From contig JASJDJ010000024.1 in NCBI GenBank assembly GCA_030065635.1, positions 1-51,446 on the forward strand: DNA of 51,446 bases. The letters run 5' to 3'. Below are positions 43,527 through 51,446 of the stretch, in pieces (positions within the stretch are counted from its first letter, which is position 1; each line of letters starts with the position of its first letter). Under the pieces are notes generated by a model. That model saw only the letters and a program-made list of their open reading frames with translations, ran no database searches and was not told the origin of the DNA. The translations under genes and the position numbers were made by a program. The stretch is from Xenococcaceae cyanobacterium MO_188.B32. GTDB lineage: Bacteria; Cyanobacteriota; Cyanobacteriia; Cyanobacteriales; Xenococcaceae.

Positions 43527-45263
43527 CTAAAAAAAGTTGTAATTAATCGAAAAATAAATACCATCTTCTTGCAAAGAATTTTTATCGATATCTACATCTA
43601 CTAAAGGAATACCCCAATCAATACGAGCATTGAATCGATCGCCTGCGGTAAAATTTAACCCTATACCCACCGCTGGTAAAACATCGTTTTCAATTTCAAT
43701 CTCATCATCTTTATTCCAAATTGTACCGATATCAAAGAAGGGTGTAAGTTGAACTACCCCATCCCAAGAAGGAATACGCAAGATCGGAATTCTTAATTCT
43801 GCCGAAGCAAATATACCGTTATCTCCTAACAGTAAATCTTGACGATAGCCCCTAACACTATTAAAACCACCTACACGAAATTGTTCTAAAGGTACTAAAG
43901 AACTGGTAGATAACTGAACATCTCCTTTCAGTAAAAACAAAAAATCTTCATCCAAACGACGTACCCATTGTCCTTGTCCTCGCCAAGCAAAAAAGCTACT
44001 ATCAGGTTCATCTTCATTAATCGTGGCATCAAAAACATCCACACCAAGACTAAATTGGGAACGAGCAGCAATCACTTGTTTTTCATTACGATTAACCCAT
44101 TCTTGAGAAAATCTGATTGCACTAATTCTAGTGCGCCCCTGTTCGTCGGCACCTCGGGAGAGGCGAAAAGATCTATCTAGCAAAGAAGTTTCGCTTTCGA
44201 GACGAGAAAAAGCAAGTCCTAAGCTTAGTTCGGTATTGGGTTTTTGGATTATAGGCTGACGTAAATTAATTTCGTAATAACGAGATTCTGATTCAATATC
44301 CAAAGCAGTGAAGGGAGCTTCTATTACATCATTGGAATTCGTACCATATCTCAAGCCAAGTTGACCATTACGAGCATTAATAGGGAAAGTATAGGCAAAA
44401 TCAAAACCATCGCTACCATCGGTATTAGTGTATTGGAAATTAAATCGATCCCCAAAGCCTAGTAAATTTTTATGAGTAAGACCTATACTCCGACGATCTG
44501 TTCCTACACTAGGCGATCGAGCATTATCGAAAGTTGTGGAGACTGTAAAAGCATCTGCTTCTTCAATTTCAATATCTAATAAACTCGTACCAGGGCGAAT
44601 TCCTGCCGAGAGTTCAGCAGAAATATTTTCAATTAAGGGGTCCAGTCGCAGCATTTGTAAAGCTTCGAGTAAAGAATCTACATTGACTGGTTTACCGGCA
44701 GCTATTTCCAAACGCTTGCGAACATAATCAGGGTCTAGTCTTTTAGTACCCGTAACCTTAATTTCTTCTAGTCCGCCTTCTAATATTTGAACTGTTAATT
44801 TTCCCGAATTTATTTCTTGTTCTGGAATGTAAGCACCAGAATTAATATAGCCATTATCGGTATAAAGTTTAGTTATGGCGGAGCGCACTTGAAATAGTTC
44901 GGAAAAAGAAAGAGGGCGACCTACAAAAGGTCGAGCAACTTTTTGTAATTCTTGTTGGCTAAAAACACTACTACCAACTATTTCAAAGCTATTAACTGTA
45001 ATAGTTTTTGGTATTTTACCACTGCGCTCTTCTTCTCCAACAATATTTGTTTGTTGCTGTTTTTGGCTCTGAGGAATTAATAAATTAAATTGCTTACTTT
45101 GATTACCTGGATCGATAAGCTTATATGCCGACTGAGCTTTGACTAATGTGGGTAGTAAAGTTAAAGGGAAAGAAAATATAATTATAAATGCTACTTTATG
45201 ATAGCGCAAATTTATTTTAAGATTTAATAGTAGTGATTTCCATAAAATATCTAGCTTATTCAT
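43527..45263 (-). CDS. TpsB-type outer-membrane transporter (ShlB/FhaC/HecB family)
   Basis: Omp85-superfamily pore that exports TpsA partners or similar proteins. The start is ATG 45263 (a TTG precedes it). A signal peptide ends at about LVKAQ (residue 44). POTRA_2 follows at about 89-165 (VNSFEIVGSSVFSQQELQKV, RSAITKLYTDNGYI, VQILEGGLEEIKVTG), then a second POTRA-like region to about 240, and a 16-strand beta barrel with VRGYRQDLLLGDNG, the conserved L6 VRGY loop, and a C-terminal strand ending in Phe. No haemagglutinin-like TpsA gene is in the window, so it is an orphan; in cyanobacteria these proteins may have wider roles. Confidence 0.9.
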   Translation of the reverse strand: MNKLDILWKSLLLNLKINLRYHKVAFIIIFSFPLTLLPTLVKAQSAYKLIDPGNQSKQFNLLIPQSQKQQQTNIVGEEERSGKIPKTITVNSFEIVGSSVFSQQELQKVARPFVGRPLSFSELFQVRSAITKLYTDNGYINSGAYIPEQEINSGKLTVQILEGGLEEIKVTGTKRLDPDYVRKRLEIAAGKPVNVDSLLEALQMLRLDPLIENISAELSAGIRPGTSLLDIEIEEADAFTVSTTFDNARSPSVGTDRRSIGLTHKNLLGFGDRFNFQYTNTDGSDGFDFAYTFPINARNGQLGLRYGTNSNDVIEAPFTALDIESESRYYEINLRQPIIQKPNTELSLGLAFSRLESETSLLDRSFRLSRGADEQGRTRISAIRFSQEWVNRNEKQVIAARSQFSLGVDVFDATINEDEPDSSFFAWRGQGQWVRRLDEDFLFLLKGDVQLSTSSLVPLEQFRVGGFNSVRGYRQDLLLGDNGIFASAELRIPILRIPSWDGVVQLTPFFDIGTIWNKDDEIEIENDVLPAVGIGLNFTAGDRFNARIDWGIPLVDVDIDKNSLQEDGIYFSINYNFF

Positions 45264-45843
45264 CAATTCACAGTAATTAGATGACCATTTTACAGCAAAA
45301 TGGCTGAGATATAATAATTTTTATTACTTAATGTTTATAACATCTAATGTCTAATTTTAATGGTAAAGTTTTCAGATTTTATCTTTGGTTCAGACCCATT
45401 ACCATAATAGATTTATAATTGCAACTGGCATTTTTTTTATTTCTTTTTTCCCTTTCCCTTCTACTAACCCAATGTTTACCTTACTTGGGTAAAAGGTCTT
45501 TGTCTGTTAACTTTGATTAGAGCCAAACAAAATTAGCTTCTAACTTTTATGCGAATCTCACGATAGAAAACATAAATTAAAGATAAAAAGTTCTCTAAAA
45601 AATAGCAACCGTATTTGTACTGTGTCTTTACATATTTTTGATTTTTTTCAAAAAACTTATCGGTAAACAATAAAGATAAGTTGATATCAGTTACTTATTT
45701 CGGTAATTTCACCGAGCATTTTATATAGCAATCCTAAATCGTTTAGGAAAAAATTCCTAATCCCCAATCCCTAACAACACTATTTAATTTTCACAACTCA
45801 AGCAAGATTACTATAGTTGACTAGCATTATTGAAGCAGCACCT
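45264..45843. other. Intergenic region between divergent genes
   Basis: About 580 AT-rich bases between the TpsB gene and the epimerase-like gene hold no recognisable ORF or RNA. A small perfect dyad, CCTAAA/TTTAGG, lies at 45733-45747. The region should hold both promoters. Confidence 0.5.
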
Positions 45844-46899
45844 ATGCAATTGATAGCTCAAACCTTTACTGTTCATAAAAAATTTCCCCTGCAAATTAGT
45901 CGTGGGACAACAGCTAAAAATACTAATATTTGGCTCAAAATTCGAGAAGATGGTATCGAGGGATGGGGTGAAGCTTCACCTTTTTCGATCGCCCCAGGGA
46001 AAAAGAAAACTACCGAACAACTTATTGAAGAATTTAGACAAATTAGACCCAGCCTACAACATTATAATCCGTTAGAACGAGAAAAAATAACTTCTTGCTT
46101 AACTCAAAGTCAAATATCTTCCTCTCTCTGTGCAGCTATTGATATGGCACTATACGATTGGTTAGGCAAAAAAGCGGGTTTACCTCTATGGCAATTATGG
46201 GGATTAGATTGCAATTCTATCGTTCCTATTTCTGTCACTGTAGGTATTAATTCTCCTCAAGGCGCGCAGCAAAGGGTTAGAGACTGGCAACAAGAGATGG
46301 AAGCTAGAGTAATCAAAGTAAAATTAGGTAATCCTCAAGGTATAGAAGCCGATCGAGCCATGTTACTTGCAGTTAAAGAAGTGGCACCAACAGCTAAATT
46401 AATGGTGGATGCTAATGGGGGATGGACTTTAGAAGATGCCATGCATATGAGTGAATGGTTAGCACGACAAGGAGTAGAGTATATCGAACAACCTTTACCT
46501 GTAGGAGAAGAAGATAAATTAGCAACTTTATCCGCTCGTTCTCCTTTGCCTATTTTTGTAGATGAAAGTTGTTTTACCAGTCAAGATATTCTCAAATTAG
46601 CTAATTCTATTGCTGGAGTTAATCTCAAAATTATGAAAGCTGGAGGCTTAACAGAAGTAAAACGAGCGATCGAACTTGCTCGGACTTGTGGTTTAAAGGT
46701 CATGTTCGGCTGTTATTCTGACAGTAGTTTAGCCAATACCGCTATGGCTCAACTTGCACCCCTAGCAGATTATCTAGATTTAGATAGTCATCTAAACTTA
46801 ATTGACGATCCTTTTCGCGGTGCAGTATTAACCAAAGGACGTTTGTTACCCAACCATAAACCAGGATTAGGAGTAGAATACCGTGCCTCTAACAGCTAA
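45844..46899 (+). CDS. Enolase-superfamily dipeptide epimerase-like enzyme (DgcA/YcjG-like)
   Basis: Muconate-lactonising-type barrel enzyme of about 352 residues. The acid/base Lys pair is visible: RVIKVKLG (KxK) on strand two and NLKIMKAGG on strand six. Metal ligands lie in MVDANGG (Asp), YIEQPL (Glu) and FVDESC (Asp). Members include L-Ala-D/L-Glu epimerase of peptidoglycan recycling, and DgcA of a reported D-glutamate route in which it partners the DUF1611 protein DgcN. The next gene is DUF1611 and overlaps by 17 bases, so I favour the DgcA-like role. The start is ATG 45844; TTG 45817 is possible. Confidence 0.88.
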   Translation: MQLIAQTFTVHKKFPLQISRGTTAKNTNIWLKIREDGIEGWGEASPFSIAPGKKKTTEQLIEEFRQIRPSLQHYNPLEREKITSCLTQSQISSSLCAAIDMALYDWLGKKAGLPLWQLWGLDCNSIVPISVTVGINSPQGAQQRVRDWQQEMEARVIKVKLGNPQGIEADRAMLLAVKEVAPTAKLMVDANGGWTLEDAMHMSEWLARQGVEYIEQPLPVGEEDKLATLSARSPLPIFVDESCFTSQDILKLANSIAGVNLKIMKAGGLTEVKRAIELARTCGLKVMFGCYSDSSLANTAMAQLAPLADYLDLDSHLNLIDDPFRGAVLTKGRLLPNHKPGLGVEYRASNS

Positions 46900-47914
46900 A
46901 CACCGAATTGCTATTTTACTTCACCAAGGTATTCGCGGGGATAATGGCAAAACTGGACTAGCTTTTTTGCGCTACAGTGAAGCGAATATTGTTGCCGTAA
47001 TTGACGCTCAATCTGCGGGAGAATCTCTCAGTCAACTGACTGGTATTGACAAAGAAATCCCTATTGTAGCTAGTGTAGCAGAAGTTTTAACTTATAATCC
47101 TGATGTTTTATTAATCGGTATTGCTCCCTCAGGAGGAAAACTTCCCCTAGCTTGGAAAGAAGAAGTCGATCGCGCGATCGCTTCGGGTATGTCTCTAGTC
47201 AACGGTTTGCACACATCCATGGCATCAAAATATTCTAAGTTACAGCCAGGACAATGGATTTGGGATATTCGTCGAGAACCATCGGGTTTAAAGATTGCTT
47301 CAGCCCAAGCGCGGACACTCTCTTGCAAACGAATCTTAACTGTAGGGACAGATATGGCAGTGGGTAAAATGTCTACTAGCCTGGAAATATATCGTGCTGC
47401 TAAAGCCAGAGGTATGAAAACCGAATTTGTGGCTACAGGACAAGGAGGCATAGCTATTACAGGGCAAGGAATTCCATTGGATGCCGTGAGAGTAGACTTT
47501 GCTGCGGGGGCAGTAGAAGAAATAGTTATGCAGTTAGGGCAACAATGCGATTTATTACTAGTGGAAGGACAAGGCTCTTTAATTCATCCAGCCTCTACTG
47601 CTACTTTACCCTTAATCCGTGGTAGTCAACCGACAGGATTGATTTTAGTCCATCGTGCAGGACAAAAACATATTCACAATCTACCTAGTGTATTAATTCC
47701 TCCATTACCTGAAGTTATTCAGTTATACGAAACATTAGCCAGTGCGGGAGGAACTTTTGGTAGAGTAAAAGTAAAAGCGATCGCTCTTAATACCTTTCAT
47801 TTAGATGAGACAAATGCTAAAAAAGCGATAGAAAAAACTCAAGAACTAACTGGACTTCCTTGCAGCGATGCTGTCCGTTTTAAGGCAGATTATTTTCTAG
47901 ATGCCTGTTTTTAG
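46883..47914 (+). CDS. DUF1611 protein (DgcN-like)
   Basis: A 343-residue protein with an N-terminal Rossmann-type domain (IAILLHQGIRGDNGKTGLAF) and a C-terminal P-loop domain: GTDMAVGKMSTSLE (about 159-172) is a Walker A variant and LLVEGQGSLIHPA (about 230-242) a Walker B-like segment. DUF1611 proteins, now DgcN, were reported to form N-acetyl-D-glutamate from D-glutamate, with DgcA acting next. The GTG start at 46883 lies within the previous gene, with AGGAG at 46869-46873 nine bases before, so translation is coupled. Role here inferred from family and pairing. Confidence 0.88.
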   Translation: MPLTAKHRIAILLHQGIRGDNGKTGLAFLRYSEANIVAVIDAQSAGESLSQLTGIDKEIPIVASVAEVLTYNPDVLLIGIAPSGGKLPLAWKEEVDRAIASGMSLVNGLHTSMASKYSKLQPGQWIWDIRREPSGLKIASAQARTLSCKRILTVGTDMAVGKMSTSLEIYRAAKARGMKTEFVATGQGGIAITGQGIPLDAVRVDFAAGAVEEIVMQLGQQCDLLLVEGQGSLIHPASTATLPLIRGSQPTGLILVHRAGQKHIHNLPSVLIPPLPEVIQLYETLASAGGTFGRVKVKAIALNTFHLDETNAKKAIEKTQELTGLPCSDAVRFKADYFLDACF

Positions 47915-47933
47915 TTTTTAATTGAATTCAAAA

Positions 47934-47954
47934 CTCCGAACTCCGAACTCCGAA
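47934..47954. repeat. Heptamer tandem repeat, unit CTCCGAA
   Basis: Three exact copies of CTCCGAA lie in the 46-base gap between the convergent DUF1611 and FHA-GGDEF-EAL genes. Single or double copies of the same word (AACTCCGAATTCCGAAC and reverse) occur at 42360, 38930 and 30036. Confidence 0.85.
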
Positions 47955-47960
47955 CTAAAA

Positions 47961-50441
47961 TTAATTTTCTTCATCGAAAGGCAACAACTTAGTAGCATCT
48001 TCTGCTGCGAGAGGACGACTAAACCAAAAACCCTGCATTTGTTCGCATTGGGCATTACGTAGTATTTCAATTTGTTGTCTATTTTCTACTCCTTGGGCAA
48101 CTACCCTCAAATTAAAGCCTTTGCCTAATTCTACTAATGCAGAAACAATTGCTAAATCTTGAGGATTGTTTTTAAGCTCTTTGATAAAAGAATGATCTAT
48201 TTTTAAGGTATTAAAAGGAAATAGTTTTAGATAATTGAGACAAGAAAAACCACTAGTAAAGTCATCGATAGAAATATTTACCCCTAAATTTTTTAATTGA
48301 TGGAGAATTTGACTAGAATATTCTCCATTTTGCATCAGAGTAGTTGCAGAAATTTCTAACTCCAATAAATTAGCGTCTAACTCTGTCTCACTTAAAATTT
48401 GAGCTATTAATGCCGGTAAATTTGGTTGTTGAAATTGTAAAGAAGAAAGATTAACCGATACTCTTAGTGGTGGTAATCCTTGAGATTGCCACATTTTATT
48501 TTGCAGACAAGCGTTTCTCAATACCCATTCACCAATAGGAATAATTAATCCCGTTTTTTCTGCTAATTTCATAAAACTTACTGGAGATACTAACCCTAAT
48601 TCTGGATTTTCCCAGCGCAACAAAGCTTCTATTCCCTGAATGTGACCGCTATTAACATTTACCTGGGGTTGATAGTAAAGTAAAAATTCATCTCGCTCTA
48701 AAGCCTTGTGCAGCATATTTTCTAAATTCAAGAAAACTGACGCTTGAGAATTCATCGTGGAGCTGTAAAATTCATAAGCGCGATCGTTCTGTATTTTACT
48801 ACGAGAGAAAGCAATTTCAGCATTTTTCATCAATACTTCTGCATTATCTCCATTTTGGGGATAAATAGCAATACCAATATTACTGGCTAAATCTAATTTG
48901 TGTTCGCTAATTTGAAATGATTGTTGTAATCCATCAATTATTCTTTGGGCAATTTTAGCTGCTTCCTCTACACCACTAATTTCGGGTAGTAGTAGTACAA
49001 ATCGATCTTCTCCCCAATAAGTAACTGTATCGCCAGCACGTAAGCAAGCTTTTAATCTCTCAGCAAATTTAAATAACAATTGATTACTTGTTTGCTTTGG
49101 TAAAGTCTGGCTAATTTCTGTATAAGGAACTAGATTAAGATACATAACCCCTACTAGTCTTTCGCTTCTATTAGCATTGGCGATCGCTGTTACTAATTGT
49201 TGTTGAAAAAGAGTTCGATTTGGTAAATTACTAATTTTTTCTTCTAGAAAATCTTCTGGTTGATTTTGTCCTTTAGCTGGACGTAAAATCATGCATAATT
49301 TTTCTGGTTCTAAAGAATTTACTAAACTCAGATTTGCGTAAAGATTAACTGTCGAGTTATTTTGCTTAAAAAAAGTAAATTCTCCCGAATAGCTTTTTTT
49401 TTCGGTCAAGACAGATTGTATAGTATTCCCTAAATTTTCTCGCTCCCAACTCAAATCATCAATAGTCATCTTCAGCATTTCTTCTGAAGAGTAGCCTAGT
49501 AAATTACAACAAATATGATTGACTTCGATAACTTTTCTGCTTATGCTTTCGATTACAATAATTCCTTCTGTAGTTTGCTGAAGAAAATTTTGATAAAGTT
49601 GCTCTTGTTGTTTTAAATTTACTTCTAGCTGTTTTTTTTCGGTTATGTCTAAGATATAACTTCTAATTATTTGCTTCTCTGGTAAATAATGAGCGGTTTG
49701 CTGAAAAAATCGGTCAGATATTTGAACCTCACGAACAAATAAATTATTATTGGTATTACTAAACTTAGCACTCAAGCCTTCAAGTAAAGGATGATTTTTT
49801 CCTTGTTGGTAAATATTGTTAAAATTTCTAGTCGCTACTGAATTCAAATAGGTTAGAGTCCCATCGATACTGCTTTCAATAATAGGATTAGGACTTAATT
49901 CTGCAAAAGAAGACGACTTGGTTGCATTTAATAAATTTGCATATTCTTCGTCTTCATCGACCGCAATAATTGTTTGTTTATTACTATTTTTTTTCTGTTT
50001 ATTTGTTAGCGTATTATTATTAGTTACTGGAATGACATCTTCGAGACTTTCTAATATTTCCGAAAAATCGGCAATAGTATGGTATCTAGCTCGAACATCA
50101 TTGCTAAACTTAATAACATCACCATGTTTTAATTCGTGAACTAAACATTTTTTTTCATTGACAAAGATTCCATTTCTACTTCTATTTCCTTGTAAGTCTC
50201 CATCGAGAATCCAATAGGAATAACTATTTGTTTTAACATCTGTTCTTCGTAAAAAAGTAGCGTGGTGACGAGAAGTTTTAGCAGAAGAAAAAACAATATC
50301 ATTACTAGAATGACGACCGACGGAATAAGTAGGATTATCTAAAATTACTGTTTTTTTGAATGTAGGATCTTCGATGATTAATATATGGCGATTTTGTCGA
50401 TCTGAGGTCATTATATTTTCTGAGCTAAAATTCGGATTCAT
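47961..50441 (-). CDS. FHA-PAS-GGDEF-EAL signalling protein
   Basis: An 826-residue cytoplasmic protein with no membrane helices. An FHA domain lies at about 20-122 (YSVGRHSSNDIV, SRHHATF, NGIFVNEK), two PAS domains at about 180-270 and 280-390, GGDEF at about 400-560 and EAL at about 575-820. The GGDEF site reads GEDRF (477-481), with Arg for the key Glu, so cyclase activity is unlikely. The EAL part keeps Glu605, Asn664, Glu696, Asp726-Asp727 and Lys747, but the catalytic-base position reads AQGVE (Gln783 for Glu), so hydrolysis is doubtful. The FHA domain implies phosphothreonine input from a Ser/Thr kinase. A second Met at residue 11 could be the start. Confidence 0.93.
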   Translation of the reverse strand: MNPNFSSENIMTSDRQNRHILIIEDPTFKKTVILDNPTYSVGRHSSNDIVFSSAKTSRHHATFLRRTDVKTNSYSYWILDGDLQGNRSRNGIFVNEKKCLVHELKHGDVIKFSNDVRARYHTIADFSEILESLEDVIPVTNNNTLTNKQKKNSNKQTIIAVDEDEEYANLLNATKSSSFAELSPNPIIESSIDGTLTYLNSVATRNFNNIYQQGKNHPLLEGLSAKFSNTNNNLFVREVQISDRFFQQTAHYLPEKQIIRSYILDITEKKQLEVNLKQQEQLYQNFLQQTTEGIIVIESISRKVIEVNHICCNLLGYSSEEMLKMTIDDLSWERENLGNTIQSVLTEKKSYSGEFTFFKQNNSTVNLYANLSLVNSLEPEKLCMILRPAKGQNQPEDFLEEKISNLPNRTLFQQQLVTAIANANRSERLVGVMYLNLVPYTEISQTLPKQTSNQLLFKFAERLKACLRAGDTVTYWGEDRFVLLLPEISGVEEAAKIAQRIIDGLQQSFQISEHKLDLASNIGIAIYPQNGDNAEVLMKNAEIAFSRSKIQNDRAYEFYSSTMNSQASVFLNLENMLHKALERDEFLLYYQPQVNVNSGHIQGIEALLRWENPELGLVSPVSFMKLAEKTGLIIPIGEWVLRNACLQNKMWQSQGLPPLRVSVNLSSLQFQQPNLPALIAQILSETELDANLLELEISATTLMQNGEYSSQILHQLKNLGVNISIDDFTSGFSCLNYLKLFPFNTLKIDHSFIKELKNNPQDLAIVSALVELGKGFNLRVVAQGVENRQQIEILRNAQCEQMQGFWFSRPLAAEDATKLLPFDEEN

Positions 50442-50942
50442 GATATATTGAAAAATATAATAATTCTACCTATATATGATTGTCAGTTAGTTTTTTGTAG
50501 ATTAATTTTTATTCTTACTTTAAATTCGACCAATTTATTTTTTAATATTATTTATTTTATTAACTTCTCAATTTAATCGCTATTTTTATAAAGTCAGTAT
50601 GATTACTGAAAAATAACTGCAACAATCTTTTTGGGTAATTATACCTATTCATGAAGATAAGAAGCTAAGATTTTAGTATTTTCTTTTAAGAAAAGATAGA
50701 TAATAGTGAAATTTTATTCATAGTTAATGCTATCAATTCAATTAGTTTATTACTATCTAACTTATAGTTCCCTGGAATGAACAGAAAATAATCAATAGAA
50801 AAGAAATTAAATACAATAGCAATTCTTAGGCTTATGAGGTATGAAATTTGCGGGATTAGGGATTGTGGTGCGTACGCGAAGCGACTACCGTCAGGTCTCC
50901 CGCGTCGACGAAAGGCGCTTTGGGTAGCGCACCTCCCGAAGG

Positions 50943-50974
50943 GCAAGTAGCAAGTAGCAAGTAGCAAGTAGCAA
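50943..50974. repeat. Heptamer tandem repeat, unit GCAAGTA
   Basis: Four exact copies of GCAAGTA plus GCAA follow directly on a palindromic repeat unit. It is the fourth heptamer array in the window, with a fourth unit sequence. Confidence 0.9.
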
Positions 50975-51167
50975 CCTCACGAATTAATTAATTCACGTCC
51001 TAATTTAAATAAGTACTGCTATATTTGTGTGATATCTAATCTTGATGCCCTCATATTAACCAGCTGAGATTCTCGAATTATACTTACGATCGAGTTTACA
51101 TCTCTGCCTTTCTTTTCTCTCCTATTTCGCTCGAACTGACCGCGGAATGCGGTCGGGGAAGGGGCTG

Positions 51168-51209
51168 GTTAGAGCTTTGCGGGGTGCAAGCTCCCGCAAC
51201 TCCTCTAAC
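51168..51209. other. Strong imperfect stem-loop of unknown role
   Basis: GTTAGAG (51168-51174) pairs with CTCTAAC (51203-51209), and TTGCGGG (51177-51183) with CCCGCAA (51193-51199), leaving short internal loops. It could be part of a structured RNA or another palindromic repeat. No T-run follows. Confidence 0.45.
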
Positions 51210-51446
51210 TTCGTTAATTTTATGTTTATGAATCCGATAGTTAACTGTTTATTCTAGCGGGAATTCCCCCGGAGGCACCGTCGTTTTACAAGGGGCTGTG
51301 GGCGGGCTCTCAAGTGTATGTTTTTAATAAAGTCGACAATCTTGACTACACTAAAAACGAAAGAATGGGCTTTTCCCCCTCTGCTTCCTCCGCTCCCTCT
51401 GCCTCCTCTGCCCATCTCAACCGTTAAATCTTAAAATCATACCCCT

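Larger units (their letters stand above)
50442..51446. other. Repeat-rich non-coding end of the window
   Basis: The last kilobase holds no convincing gene. A 20-mer shared with 30076-30095 lies at 50871-50890, within a hairpin unit bounded by GGTGCG (50867) and CGCACC (50933). A heptamer array follows at 50943. GACCGC...GCGGTC pairs at 51138-51154, a strong stem lies at 51168-51209, and a C/T-rich tract (CCTCTGC-like units) is at about 51378-51413. Confidence 0.55.

Noticed and set aside
50686-50967. A 93-codon minus-strand ORF near the end
   Set aside because: Its N-terminal part is the translation of the heptamer array and palindromic repeat, and the rest is of low-complexity AT-rich origin.
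51010-51130. A minus-strand frame reading GRDVNS, similar to the RuvC-III end of TnpB
   Set aside because: Only a handful of residues match, no zinc finger or other RuvC motif is found upstream, and nothing marks element ends.

Overview
The window is chromosomal DNA of a cyanobacterium. It carries light-dependent protochlorophyllide reductase, magnesium chelatase subunit D, a Tab2-type photosystem translation factor, a cyanobacterial DpsA, and cyanobacteria-specific conserved families (DUF3110, DUF2996). The HIP1 octamer GCGATCGC recurs throughout. The DNA is AT-rich and dotted with heptameric tandem repeats and small palindromic repeats, which fits a large-genome coccoid or filamentous lineage (a Pleurocapsales-like host is my guess, not shown by the sequence). 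No rRNA, tRNA, CRISPR array or phage block was seen.

Layout. 1-1500: a stand-alone IS200/IS605-type tnpB element with a left-end hairpin and a strong nested stem inside the tnpB 3' end that may be part of its guide RNA. 1500-5500: a 2OG-Fe(II) oxygenase-like gene, an aldo/keto reductase, a family 2 glycosyltransferase, and an N-terminally deleted membrane protein that extends beyond its only ATG. 5650-9520: argJ, then a cobalamin riboswitch in front of a HupE/UreJ-type metal permease (TTG start) and a CobW GTPase, then msrB. 9800-13010: a truncated methyltransferase, por, a PhzF protein and a collapsed IS607-like element. 13285-19800: PutA with a palindromic repeat in its inter-domain linker, a metzincin (serralysin-like) exported protease, and a His-type DpsA with a clear terminator. 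20220-26410: chlD, a Uma2-family protein, a family 4 glycosyltransferase, clpS, an alpha/beta hydrolase and a DUF2993 protein.

26619-26804 is a MITE-like inverted-repeat element. 26918-31387 holds a single-domain response regulator, a GyrA/ParC-type subunit and a decapitated patatin gene. 31390-38900 holds Tab2, a PEP-CTERM-like surface protein, secG, a divergent TetR/AhpD-like pair with two copies of a palindromic operator between them, a GNAT acetyltransferase, an M50 site-2 protease, and a murQ/DUF3110 overlapping pair followed by DUF2996. 39100-43500 holds two small orphan proteins, a creatininase-family amidohydrolase, a CNT nucleoside transporter and proB. 43527-50441 holds a TpsB-type outer-membrane transporter, an overlapping dipeptide-epimerase-like/DUF1611 pair (DgcA/DgcN-like) and a large FHA-PAS-GGDEF-EAL protein. 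The last kilobase is non-coding and repeat-rich.

Themes. Proline metabolism occurs at both ends (PutA catabolism, ProB synthesis). Peptidoglycan or D-amino-acid salvage is suggested by MurQ and the epimerase/DUF1611 pair. Cobalt/B12 uptake is a riboswitch-controlled unit. I found no obvious new defence system; the most promising less-explored items are the DgcA/DgcN-like pair, the TetR/AhpD operator arrangement, a GCxCxxC motif shared by two exported proteins, and the tnpB guide-RNA candidate.
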